Source: Nitrososphaerota archaeon (lineage in GTDB: Archaea; Thermoproteota; Nitrososphaeria; Nitrososphaerales; Gagatemarchaeaceae). Taken from it: DNA of 64,000 bases. The notes beneath the pieces were generated by a model. The model searched no databases, was not told the DNA's origin, and saw nothing but the letters and a program-made list of their open reading frames with translations. Shown in pieces: positions 57,236 through 64,000 of this stretch (its first letter is position 1; every line of letters begins with the position of its first letter). Both the position numbers and the translations under genes were made by a program. Location of the stretch: positions 1,023,374 through 1,087,373 of the forward strand of contig JAFLYY010000001.1 in NCBI GenBank assembly GCA_029785825.1, in the 5' to 3' direction.

Positions 57236-58150
57236 CTACTTCACCAAGGAAGAGTAGAGGAGGGGCAAGAGCACTGTGGCGTCCCCGTCGACGGTCACCT
57301 GCTTCGCGCCTGGCTTGACCTTCCCCCAGGAGATCGCCTCCTTCATCCTCGCTCCGGACAGGCTCCCGTCGAACTCCTGGGCCGTCGTGATGTACACGGC
57401 GTAGTCCAGCCCGCCCTTGAAGGCGTTCCACCAGATAACGTGGTGCTTGGAGATCCCACCCCCGAGGATCAGGGCGCCGGACCTTTTCGACTCGAAGACC
57501 AGGTCGCTCAGCATCTGCTCGTCCTTGAGCAGGTTCAGGTGGAACTTGTGGTTCTGGGAATACTGCCAGATCTGATATCCGACGGCTCCGTCCGTTATCC
57601 CCGGCACCACCACAGGGATGCCGTTCTTAGACGCCCAGTAGAGGATTGAGTCGTCCTTCAGCCTCTTCCCTATCTCGGCGCAAAGGCCGGCCGTGGAGAT
57701 CTCCGTCCCCGCCTTGGACACGATGGAGTCGAGCCACCCGGCCATCTTCCTTTCGATGAGGGCGCCGTAGTTCGCCTGGGGGATGAACACGTTCCCGAGA
57801 CGGTGGACCCCCTTCTTCCGCAACAGGCTGTCGTCGGCCTCGAAGCTCCCTTCGTAATACCCGCCGAAGCTCCGGGCTATGTCGTGGTCGAGCGTCCCGC
57901 AGGTGGTAATCAGCACGTCGAACCACTTTTCCTTCACCATGTCCCTGATGACGCCCCGGGTGCCCGTCGCTATCAGGTCTGCCGGGAAAGACAGGAAGTT
58001 CAGCGAGTCGCCGTCTTCGAGCATCTCCTTTACGATGTCGACGGACTGGCCGATCTTCCTCGCGGTGAAGCCCCCGGACTCCTTCAACTGCCTCAGCAGG
58101 TCCCTGGACGAGTCGCTGGTCAGGCGGATGTCCTTCACTCTGGCGGGCAT
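57236..58150 (-). CDS. dhs: Deoxyhypusine synthase
   Basis: 304 residues. It moves the aminobutyl group of spermidine onto a lysine of aIF5A using NAD. Visible: LLRQLKESGGFTARKIGQSV, LSFPADLIATGTRGVIRDMV, VLITTCGTLDHDIARSFGGY, GVHRLGNVFIPQANYGALIE, VVVPGITDGAVGYQIW, LGGGISKHHVIWWNAFKGGL and the reactive-lysine motif EAISWGKVKPGA. ATG at 58150. Single gene, with the H+-PPase 200 nt downstream on the same strand. Confidence 0.95.
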   Translation of the reverse strand: MPARVKDIRLTSDSSRDLLRQLKESGGFTARKIGQSVDIVKEMLEDGDSLNFLSFPADLIATGTRGVIRDMVKEKWFDVLITTCGTLDHDIARSFGGYYEGSFEADDSLLRKKGVHRLGNVFIPQANYGALIERKMAGWLDSIVSKAGTEISTAGLCAEIGKRLKDDSILYWASKNGIPVVVPGITDGAVGYQIWQYSQNHKFHLNLLKDEQMLSDLVFESKRSGALILGGGISKHHVIWWNAFKGGLDYAVYITTAQEFDGSLSGARMKEAISWGKVKPGAKQVTVDGDATVLLPLLYSSLVK

Positions 58151-58311
58151 GGCCACCCCGTTCCGGGAACTCGACTTGAAGGTTTCTGGCGGGGCGCCCG
58201 GCGGTCGTCCCGCCCTGCACTTTCGAGGGACGGGCGCCTCTCTTCTGCCTTCCGCTCCGCATGGGGCGGGCACCGGTCCACCCGGGCGGACGCCGCGTAC
58301 CCGTCGAGGTG

Positions 58312-59301
58312 ATGTGCGCCGGCGCCCAGGTCGGCGGCATGCAGAACGTCGAAGCCGACTGCTGTGCCCACTGCTCGGTCCCTCTCTCCGACACAGGAGA
58401 CGAGCTGGTGTGCCCTAGCTGCGGCGAGGTCCGGGAAAAGACGGTGGTGGAAGTAGGGCTCTCGCCCAGACCTTCGGTGTTCGGGCGGCCGCACCTGGGG
58501 AGCTACATGGGGTCGAAGTGGGCGACGATGAAGGAGAGGTCCTCAGTGGGGGTCTCCGGGTCGCAGACCGGGTACCTGCACATGAAGGCCGTCTCGGACT
58601 TCGCGGGAAGGGACGACGGCCCCGAAGTGGAGTGCGCGAAGATGATCGAGCGGGTCGCCGAAAAGCTCGGCATCCCCAGGTTCGTGACCCTTCAGGCGGC
58701 GGCCATAGCGAGGAAGGTCGTCGCCAATCCGCCCCCGAGGCGGAGGCTCAACGTCGCGGAAGTGTCCGCCTATTCCCTGGTCGCTGCCAGCAGGGTGGAG
58801 GGGGTGCTGTCTGCGAGCGTCAGGGAGATCCTGAGAGCCCACGCCATGCTGGGGCGGAGGGTCACGACTTCGGCCATCATCCAGCTCTCCCTCGAGTCAC
58901 CCGTGAAGACATACGCGAGGGGACCGGAGGACTACGTCACCCGGGTCGTGGGGCGACTGTCCCTGAACCAGGGGCTCTCCAGGCGGCTCCGCCAGGAAGG
59001 GGTCCCCCAGACCGCGTACTTCGTCGACCTCCGGACCCTGGCGCTGGAGCTGCTCCGAGCGACGGACAGGGTGTCCATGGAGGGGAAGAGACCCTGCGCG
59101 CTGGCGGCGGCCGCCGTCTACTCGGCCGAGGTCTGCCTGTCGCTTCTCGAGCGAAGGAAGCGACGCGTGACGCAGAAGGAGCTCGCGGACTGCGGGGACA
59201 CTTCTGAGTACACCATCAGAGAGCAGTGCGCCTCGCTCTTCGCTCATCCCTTGGCTAAGATAAGGGGGTCAGCGAAGCTTGTCCTGACTCCTCGAAGCTG
59301 A
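58312..59301 (+). CDS. tfb: Divergent transcription initiation factor B (TFB)
   Basis: About 329 residues from the ATG at 58312 (alternatives 58261 and 58339). A zinc ribbon CCAHCSVPLSDTGDELVCPS-CG (C-x2-C ... C-x2-C) is followed by a linker with RPSVFGRPHLGSYMGSKWAT, then two cyclin-like repeats: FVTLQAAAIARKVVANPPPR, SAYSLVAASRVEGVLSASVR, and the second repeat ELLRATDRVSMEGKRPCALA, AAAVYSAEVCLSLLERRKRR. Sequence is diverged from housekeeping TFBs, suggesting an accessory factor for a subset of promoters. It overlaps the convergent pilin-like gene by 47 nt and lies at the edge of the pilus locus. Confidence 0.85.
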   Translation: MCAGAQVGGMQNVEADCCAHCSVPLSDTGDELVCPSCGEVREKTVVEVGLSPRPSVFGRPHLGSYMGSKWATMKERSSVGVSGSQTGYLHMKAVSDFAGRDDGPEVECAKMIERVAEKLGIPRFVTLQAAAIARKVVANPPPRRRLNVAEVSAYSLVAASRVEGVLSASVREILRAHAMLGRRVTTSAIIQLSLESPVKTYARGPEDYVTRVVGRLSLNQGLSRRLRQEGVPQTAYFVDLRTLALELLRATDRVSMEGKRPCALAAAAVYSAEVCLSLLERRKRRVTQKELADCGDTSEYTIREQCASLFAHPLAKIRGSAKLVLTPRS

Positions 59302-60052
59302 CGCCGAACTCTCCCCCTAGCCCTTCGACCCCCGCCTGCGAAAGTTGGACCGAGTAGGCTACGGAGCACCCGGAGGCGTCTGTGACGCTGTAGGACACCC
59401 CGAAAGAGAAGCCGTCAGCCCGCGCCCTGGCTCCCGGGGACCCGGCCGCGGCGTCGACTATCCCCTCCACGGAGCTGTACGAGCAGTCGACCGGCCCTGA
59501 CCCGTCGAGGGCCTCCGACACCGCCCGGAAGGCGGCCCCGCAGTCGGAGACCGCGGCAGGGAGGCGGACCCCCAGATGGACCACGTGCACCTCGGTCCTG
59601 TTGAAGGAGACATCAGGTGAAGCGCCCCCGGTCGCTGAGACATGGAGCGCGATGTTGACGTCGCCCGCCACCCCTCCGTCCAAGGGAGCCAGGGCTGTGA
59701 GGTTGTCGCCCTCTCCAGAGCTGCCGGCTGGCCGCGCCTGGACCACGACAGTCATGTTCCCGGCCCGTTGGCGATAGGATGCCGAAGCGATCGCGGCGGA
59801 CGCCGTCTGGTTGGCCGTCGGGCACGCGAGCGGAGAGGCAGACAGTGCCTCCTGGACCATGTACAGGACGTTCGCGGCTCCCGTCAGCTCCATGACCCTG
59901 AAGCCGTCCGCCGCGGAGTCCTCGGCGTTCGCCTGGGCGTAGAGGCTCGCCCTCCCCTGCGAGGAGGCGTAGACTGCAAGGCTCGAAAGCAGAAGGAGCG
60001 AGAAGACCACGGCGGACGCCGCCGAGGCCGCTATGCCTGAGCGCCTGACCAA
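59255..60052 (-). CDS. Pilin-like secreted protein of the Tad-like locus
   Basis: 265 residues from the TTG at 60052. N-terminus VRRSGIAASAASAVVFSLLL, LSSLAVYASSQG is a single hydrophobic helix after two arginines, as in pilin/TadE-G-like proteins. The exported part is Ala/Ser/Gly-rich with cysteines (PLACPTANQ, SDCGAAF, DCSYSS, ASGCSVAY) that could form two disulfides, and several N-x-T sequons. No functional motif is recognised. It overlaps the upstream pilin-like gene by 22 nt and ends inside the 3' end of the TFB gene. Confidence 0.7.
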   Translation of the reverse strand: MVRRSGIAASAASAVVFSLLLLSSLAVYASSQGRASLYAQANAEDSAADGFRVMELTGAANVLYMVQEALSASPLACPTANQTASAAIASASYRQRAGNMTVVVQARPAGSSGEGDNLTALAPLDGGVAGDVNIALHVSATGGASPDVSFNRTEVHVVHLGVRLPAAVSDCGAAFRAVSEALDGSGPVDCSYSSVEGIVDAAAGSPGARARADGFSFGVSYSVTDASGCSVAYSVQLSQAGVEGLGGEFGVSFEESGQASLTPLS

Positions 60053-60387
60053 CCTAAGAGCGTCACCTCGAGCGGGATCAGATCCAGGTCCAGCGAGACA
60101 GACGTGGCCCCGGGCGGAGGTCCGCCGCAGGAGAAGGAGCCGATGGTGGCGGAGAGGGCGTAGGTCGCGTTGGAGGCCGAGGCCAGCTGGGAGCAGATGG
60201 CCGCAGGGGGCGTCTCGAGGAACCACTCGACCCCCTCGGATTCCGCGAAGGAGACAAGCATGTCCCTGAGCGTCGTCTTGACCCGCAGGCGAAGGGCCGC
60301 GGCGTCCCCGGCCGCGGGGCTCATGAGCAGGATACCGGTGATTGCCGAGGTCCCTATCAGGACCGCGACTGCGACGTCCACGAACAT
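60031..60387 (-). CDS. Pilin-like small protein
   Basis: 118 residues from the ATG at 60387 (a TTG sits one codon upstream). N-terminal helix FVDVAVAVLIGTSAITGILL, MSPAAGDAAALR, then a mixed domain with EWFLETPPAAICSQLASA and a C-terminal GATSVSLDLDLIPLEVTLLG. The layout, a hydrophobic N-terminal helix starting near the initiator Met and a small exported domain, fits a minor pilin of the Tad/type IV class. Its ATG overlaps the stop of the tiny ORF upstream (TGATG). Confidence 0.7.
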   Translation of the reverse strand: MFVDVAVAVLIGTSAITGILLMSPAAGDAAALRLRVKTTLRDMLVSFAESEGVEWFLETPPAAICSQLASASNATYALSATIGSFSCGGPPPGATSVSLDLDLIPLEVTLLGWSGAQA

Positions 60388-60494
60388 CAACGCGGGAACA
60401 GCCCCGGGAGGATCAACGCGAGAGCGAGCAGCGCGAGGGAGATCAGCACCGCGTACATCACGGCGACGTCGACGTAGGTCTCTGCCTCAGCCAG
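60387..60494 (-). CDS. Tiny pilin-operon ORF (23-35 aa), start uncertain
   Basis: In the gap between two pilin-like genes, one frame encodes LAEAETYVDVAVMYAVLISL, ALLALALILPGLFPR and stops in TGATG overlapping the next start (60387-60389). The peptide is a single hydrophobic helix with a Glu near its beginning, resembling a pilin N-terminus without a globular domain. Start candidates: CTG 60494, GTG 60461 or ATG 60458 (23 aa). Tight packing of the operon supports it being real. Confidence 0.4.
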   Translation of the reverse strand: MAEAETYVDVAVMYAVLISLALLALALILPGLFPR

Positions 60495-60864
60495 CCGGTA
60501 CCACCTCTATCACCCCTCCCACGAAGAGCGCGAGATAACGCTCCGCCGGGTCGAGCGTGGCGTTCGCCAGCTCCCATCTAGTCCGGAACGAGAAGCTCCC
60601 GGACCCGTAGGAGACCGCGACAGTCCTGCCTCCGAGCGTTATGGCGTCCGACCCCTGCGGCGCGCCGAAGGAGAACCGGACCCTCATCCCGGGCTGCAGC
60701 GAGTCCAGCACCGCGCGGACCCCGTCCGCGCTCCTCCAGTCGGCGGCGGCGCGGGCGCCGCTGGCCGTGGACATCAGGGCGGGAGAGAGGACGAGAAGGA
60801 GGGCTGCGGCGGCAGCGATGTAGAGGGCCCATGAGCCCATGGCGCCGACCGAAGATGCGGGCAT
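60487..60864 (-). CDS. Pilin-like small protein
   Basis: 125 residues, ATG 60864. GAMGSWALYIAAAAALLLVL, SPALMSTASGARAAADWRSA gives a hydrophobic N-terminal helix followed by an exported beta-rich part (MRVRFSFGAPQGSDAITLGG, SGSFSFRTRWELANATL, YLALFVGGVIEVVPAG). It matches no family I can name but belongs to the same architecture class as its neighbours. 1 nt separates it from the upstream gene. Confidence 0.7.
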   Translation of the reverse strand: MPASSVGAMGSWALYIAAAAALLLVLSPALMSTASGARAAADWRSADGVRAVLDSLQPGMRVRFSFGAPQGSDAITLGGRTVAVSYGSGSFSFRTRWELANATLDPAERYLALFVGGVIEVVPAG

Positions 60865-60865
60865 G

Positions 60866-61225
60866 CTAGCCCACCGAGACGGTCAGGGCAGACCGCTCCG
60901 CGTCAAAGGCCACCACGTGGACCCCTTGAGAGACGCTCACGACGAAGTCGCACGGGAGGGAGACAGGCTCCGCGGCGGAGAAGACGCCTGCCGTGAACAG
61001 GAGCGTCTCCCCTGAGCAAGATATCTGCGAAGCGGGGAGGGACAGCTCCGCCTCCGACCTCCCTTCCGCCACGGCCTGCGCGGCGAGGCCCTCTACAGCA
61101 GACGACGACGCCCCGAACTGCACCCTCGCCTCGAAGTTGAGGAAGGAGCCGTATGTCGCAGCCGACCCCGCCACGAAGAGGGCAGACACCATGACCACGA
61201 GGCAGTACTCTACGAGCTCGGCCAT
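60866..61225 (-). CDS. Pilin-like small protein, first gene of the pilin operon
   Basis: 119 residues, ATG 61225. MAELVEYCLVVMVSALFVAG is a class III-like pilin N-terminus (Glu at position 6 within the hydrophobic helix). The exported domain has paired cysteines (ISCSGETLLF, SLPCDFVV). The GAATATAAC box (61246-61254; GTTATATTC on this strand) lies 25 nt upstream, giving a leaderless mRNA. It starts the four- or five-gene pilin operon. Confidence 0.75.
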   Translation of the reverse strand: MAELVEYCLVVMVSALFVAGSAATYGSFLNFEARVQFGASSSAVEGLAAQAVAEGRSEAELSLPASQISCSGETLLFTAGVFSAAEPVSLPCDFVVSVSQGVHVVAFDAERSALTVSVG

Positions 61226-61245
61226 CGCGATACAGGGCGCCCGCA

Positions 61246-61276
61246 GAATATAACGCCCCACCCTGCCCCTTTTATC
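61246..61276. promoter_or_regulatory. Back-to-back promoters of the pilus locus
   Basis: Two TATA boxes about 23 bp apart: GTTATATTC on the minus strand (61246-61254), 25 nt before ATG 61225, and CTTTTATC on the plus strand (61269-61276), 26 nt before GTG 61299. Both predict leaderless transcripts, so pilin and motor genes start from one short divergent control region. Confidence 0.6.
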
Positions 61277-61298
61277 GACTCGCCGCTTCTGAGAGGGA

Positions 61299-62747
61299 GT
61301 GCCGTTGGGGTTCCGCCTGGCCGGGGAGTTCCTGAAGGCGGTCCGCAGGAGGGACCGCGAGCCGGACCCGGCGCCGCTCCTGGTGGAGCTGCTCGCCGCC
61401 CCCGAAGGGCCGGGGTGGCGCTCGGAGCATTTCCCCTTCTGCTACAGGGTGGCTTCGGAAGGCCCAGCCCCCTACTATGAAGTCGCCTGCGCGCTCCCCC
61501 AGCCGGTGATCGGTTCGATGAGGAAGGTCGTAAGGGACGCCTCCGAAGAGCTGGACCCGGAGGAGGTCGTCCCGCTGACCTTCGCCCGGCTCGTGGAGGT
61601 CATGACCCGGCTGACGGCTGAAGGGCTCGCCTCGTCCGGCGTCATGCAGAGGATCAGGGAGCTCTCCGAGCTTGCGGCCTTCGAAGCGCTCGGGCTCTCC
61701 AGGGTGCTGGCTCTGGCCAAGGACCCGCAGGTGACGGAGTTCTTCGTCGACTCGGAGGACTCCCCCATTTACCTGGACCACGTGTCAGCGGGGAGGTGCG
61801 AAACATCGATCGTCTTCACGCGGACAGAGACGGATGCGATCAAGACCCACCTGGACACTTTCAGCGGATACACCCTGGACTACCAGACCCCCTCCCTGAA
61901 GAACGACCTGACCGTCGGCGGGGCGGTCCTCAGGGTCTCCCTGGACCTGGACCCCGTCGCAGTGAACAGGTTCGCCCTCGACGTCAGGCGGCTGAACGTG
62001 TCGACCCTCACGATGCCGCGGCTCGTCAAGATGGGAGTCATCTCCGAGGAAGCGGCAGGTTTCCTGGTCGGATGGCTCGAAGCCGGAGGGAACGTCACAA
62101 TCGTGGGGGAGACAGGGACGGGAAAGACGACCCTCCTGAACGCGCTCGACGCGAAGGTCGGGCGGAGGCTCCGGCGCCTCTACATCGAAGACGCGGTGGA
62201 GACTCGGGACATGCTGGCCGAGGGGTACCACCAGATGAAAGTCAAGGTCGACCCTTTCGAGCGCGGGGCCGGGGCTGGGAGGACAAAGGAGTCCGAGATA
62301 GTCAAGGCCCTCCACAGGTCCCCCGACATCGTCATACTGAGCGAGATCCAGTCGGAAGAGCACAGCAGGGCGTTCTTCCAGGCGCTGGCGTCAGGGGCAA
62401 GAGGGATCCAGACGTTCCACGCTTCCACCGTGGAACAGGCGGTCAGGAGGTGGGTCAACCTGCACCACATCGCGGAACAGAGCCTCCTCGACCTCGGCGT
62501 CCTGGTGCAGATGGCTAGACCAGACAGGCTCAGGCAGGAGAGGTACGTCAAGCGCGTCTGCGCCGTCGCGCCCGAGGGCGAGACGCCCAGGATCGTGGAG
62601 GTGTTCGCCAGAGACCGAGAGGACAGGCTGAGGCGCATGGCCGGACCTTCCTGGCCGGTCCTCCCTCAGGGGGTCGAAGGGGAGGCGCTCCGGGAGCGCG
62701 TCGAGGCAGCGCTCCGGGACATCGGGTCCGAACCAAGGATGCCATGA
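61299..62747 (+). CDS. tadA: TadA/GspE-type secretion ATPase
   Basis: 482 residues. Walker A NVTIVGETGTGKTTLLNAL, Asp box RLYIEDAVETRDM, Walker B SPDIVILSEIQ, and the His box GARGIQTFHASTVEQAVRR, with an N-terminal domain LAKDPQVTEFFVDSEDSPIY as in archaeal type IV pilus/archaellum motors. It powers pilin assembly (and retraction in some systems). GTG start 26 nt from the TATA box. The stop overlaps the next ATG (ATGA, 62744-62747). Confidence 0.92.
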   Translation: MPLGFRLAGEFLKAVRRRDREPDPAPLLVELLAAPEGPGWRSEHFPFCYRVASEGPAPYYEVACALPQPVIGSMRKVVRDASEELDPEEVVPLTFARLVEVMTRLTAEGLASSGVMQRIRELSELAAFEALGLSRVLALAKDPQVTEFFVDSEDSPIYLDHVSAGRCETSIVFTRTETDAIKTHLDTFSGYTLDYQTPSLKNDLTVGGAVLRVSLDLDPVAVNRFALDVRRLNVSTLTMPRLVKMGVISEEAAGFLVGWLEAGGNVTIVGETGTGKTTLLNALDAKVGRRLRRLYIEDAVETRDMLAEGYHQMKVKVDPFERGAGAGRTKESEIVKALHRSPDIVILSEIQSEEHSRAFFQALASGARGIQTFHASTVEQAVRRWVNLHHIAEQSLLDLGVLVQMARPDRLRQERYVKRVCAVAPEGETPRIVEVFARDREDRLRRMAGPSWPVLPQGVEGEALRERVEAALRDIGSEPRMP

Positions 62748-63442
62748 GGTTCGCGTCTCTCGAGCACTACGGCCTCTCCGCCTGGAGGGTGGCAGCGTGC
62801 GGGGTCGCCCTGGCCTCGGCGGCCTGGCTCGCAACGGGGTTCGCGGTGGGAAGCGTCCTCGGAGGGGCGAAGTCCCCGCTCCTCTACGCCGTCGCCGCGC
62901 TCGTGTTCTACGCTGTCGTGTCGGCTCCCAGGAGGATGATGGACAGAGAGAGGGCGAGCCAGGCGAGGGAGGCGGTCCCGCTCTCCTGCGCGATAGGGGC
63001 GCTCCTCGAGGTCACGCGGTCGAGCGCCAAGACCCTCGTCATGCTGACCCCCGGGGAAGAGACGATCGCCGCGCACGTCAGGGGTGCGGCGAGGGCGACC
63101 CTGCTCGGAGAGGACGTGGGGGCGTCGGTGGAACGCGCGGCGAGAGCCCTCGCCGCCTACTCCGCGGCAGGCGCCCTCAGGATGATCGGGGGGAACCGTG
63201 CGGGGTCGGCGAACCAGGACGATGAAGAGGTCAGGGGGCTGGAGCTCTCCTCGGAGCTAGGGAAGGAGACCAAGCTCCCTATGCTCATGACGGCGTGCTT
63301 TTTCTCCCCGATACTGCTCGTCCTCTATGCCGTCTTCGCTCACCTTTACAGCTGGGGGAGCCTGGCCGAGCTCACCGCGCTGGAGTTCGTCGTCCTCGAC
63401 GTGGCGTTCTATTTCACTGCCATAGGCGGAGACGGAAGGTGA
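62744..63442 (+). CDS. tadB: Tad/GspF-type platform membrane protein 1
   Basis: 232 residues. Two N-terminal helices (VAACGVALASAAWLATGFAV, LLYAVAALVFYAVVSA), a soluble middle (RERASQAREAVPLSCAIGAL, LTPGEETIAAHVRGAARATL, GASVERAARALAAYSAAGAL), then two C-terminal helices (MLMTACFFSPILLVLYAVFA, LEFVVLDVAFYFTAIGG). This matches one half of a TadB/TadC (GspF) inner-membrane platform. Overlaps both neighbours by 4 nt. Confidence 0.78.
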   Translation: MRFASLEHYGLSAWRVAACGVALASAAWLATGFAVGSVLGGAKSPLLYAVAALVFYAVVSAPRRMMDRERASQAREAVPLSCAIGALLEVTRSSAKTLVMLTPGEETIAAHVRGAARATLLGEDVGASVERAARALAAYSAAGALRMIGGNRAGSANQDDEEVRGLELSSELGKETKLPMLMTACFFSPILLVLYAVFAHLYSWGSLAELTALEFVVLDVAFYFTAIGGDGR

Positions 63443-64000
63443 AGTCCGACCTCCCGGCGCTCCTGGCCCTCCGGAGGGTGCTCCAGTCCGCGGCCGACGG
63501 CGAGGGGATCGCGAGGTCCGTCGTCGAGGAGATGCGCGACCTCTCCCCGGCAGGAGCCTTGGCCGCCAGGAAGGTGCTGCTGGGGAACCCCCCGCCCGTC
63601 GCCCTCGGTCCGCTGCGAGACGAGTCTGGGGAAGAGGTGGCGACGCTCGCGTCGCTCATAGCCTCCGCCGCCAGGAGCAGCGTCCCAGCGGTAGGGAAGA
63701 GCGGAGGCGCCTTGGCGGCGACCCTTGAGCGCTGGGTGAAAGCGCGAGAGAGCAGGGTGCTCGAGCAGAAGGTGATGAGGTTCCGGAGCCTCATGACGTC
63801 GGCGATCCTCGGAGCCGTGACCGGCTTGCTGGCGGCCCTGGGCCCCGTGGTAGGGAGCATCCAGTTCTCAGCCCCTCCGATAGGCCACGGGGGGCTGGTC
63901 TATGGCGCGGCTGCCATGACCGCCGTGAGCTCCGGGATGCTGGGGGCGTACATGTCAGGGAGGGGATTCTACGTGAACGTCGCCCTTTCCCTCTGCGCCT
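63439..64000 (+). CDS. tadC: Tad/GspF-type platform membrane protein 2 (runs off right edge)
   Basis: At least 187 residues from GTG 63439: KSDLPALLALRRVLQSAADG, EGIARSVVEEMRDLSPAGAL, AARKVLLGNPPPVALG, then SLIASAARSSVPAVGKSGGA, LAATLERWVKARESRVLEQK, and a helix LMTSAILGAVTGLLAALGPV, followed by another (LVYGAAAMTAVSSGMLGAYM). The cytoplasmic helical bundle followed by membrane helices is the GspF/TadC pattern. The GTG overlaps the stop of the previous gene (GTGA). 3' end missing. Confidence 0.78.
   Translation, partial: MKSDLPALLALRRVLQSAADGEGIARSVVEEMRDLSPAGALAARKVLLGNPPPVALGPLRDESGEEVATLASLIASAARSSVPAVGKSGGALAATLERWVKARESRVLEQKVMRFRSLMTSAILGAVTGLLAALGPVVGSIQFSAPPIGHGGLVYGAAAMTAVSSGMLGAYMSGRGFYVNVALSLCA

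Noticed and set aside
1-64000. CRISPR array
   Set aside because: No regularly spaced repeat-spacer series was seen; the only multi-copy repeats are irregularly spaced (375-885 bp).

Overview
The window is a compact, high-GC archaeal chromosome segment. The evidence is archaeal information processing throughout: ESCRT-III/Vps4 (Cdv) cell division genes, Alba chromatin protein, archaeosine TGT, ribosomal proteins eL38 and eL40, a TFB-like factor, deoxyhypusine synthase, an aCPSF-type nuclease, PAC2, and two tRNA genes that can only be folded if non-canonical introns are removed. CdvB/CdvC plus Alba plus non-canonical tRNA introns point to the TACK side (Thermoproteota). An A-type haem-copper oxidase with a cupredoxin suggests an aerobic or microaerobic member, perhaps related to Nitrososphaeria; that placement is inference.

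Layout. 1-2.8 kb: a V4R-like partial gene, an RHH-like protein, and a membrane protein with two ferredoxins. 2.8-7.9 kb: an accessory island with an IS607-type element (serine recombinase + TnpB), a truncated VOC gene, a HicB-DinB fusion, a methyltransferase broken by an in-frame TAG, and four copies of a short dispersed repeat. 7.9-21.5 kb: housekeeping genes (NAD(P)HX dehydratase, GfcR-like regulator, cytidine deaminase, tgtA, PAC2, a very large S53 peptidase, aCPSF2, presenilin-like protease, eL38). 21.5-24.2 kb: a complete IS6-like transposon with 21-bp inverted ends and an 8-bp target duplication, carrying a membrane-protein passenger, a hidden antisense RHH gene and a coupled micro-ORF. 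24.2-34.6 kb: TRAM protein, PMT-like membrane protein, CBS protein, RNase HI, a secreted protein, tRNA-Val, eL40, succinyl-CoA synthetase, Alba, NusA-like protein, AspRS. 34.8-38.4 kb: Cdv genes. 38.6-50.6 kb: phosphoesterase, IleRS, GtrA-like, MBL nuclease, glycosidase-like protein, CysRS, MFS transporter, diiron protein. 50.6-54.6 kb: a cytochrome oxidase operon (II, fused I-III, IV, cupredoxin). 54.7-58.2 kb: tRNA-Cys, H+-pyrophosphatase, deoxyhypusine synthase. 58.3-64 kb: a TFB-like factor and a Tad-like pilus locus, with small pilin-like genes diverging from ATPase/platform genes that run off the right edge.

Recurring features: many genes start with TTG or GTG 25-30 nt downstream of the centre of a TATA-like box, so leaderless transcripts with UUG/GUG starts look common; neighbouring stops and starts overlap by 1-4 nt; two convergent pairs share a CTAG stop quartet. 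Genes absent from a simple long-ORF view but supported here include eL40 (29373-29540), a 46-aa RHH protein inside the IS6-like element (22710-22850), a 31-aa coupled micro-ORF (22934-23029), both tRNAs, and a small pilin-operon ORF (60387-60494).
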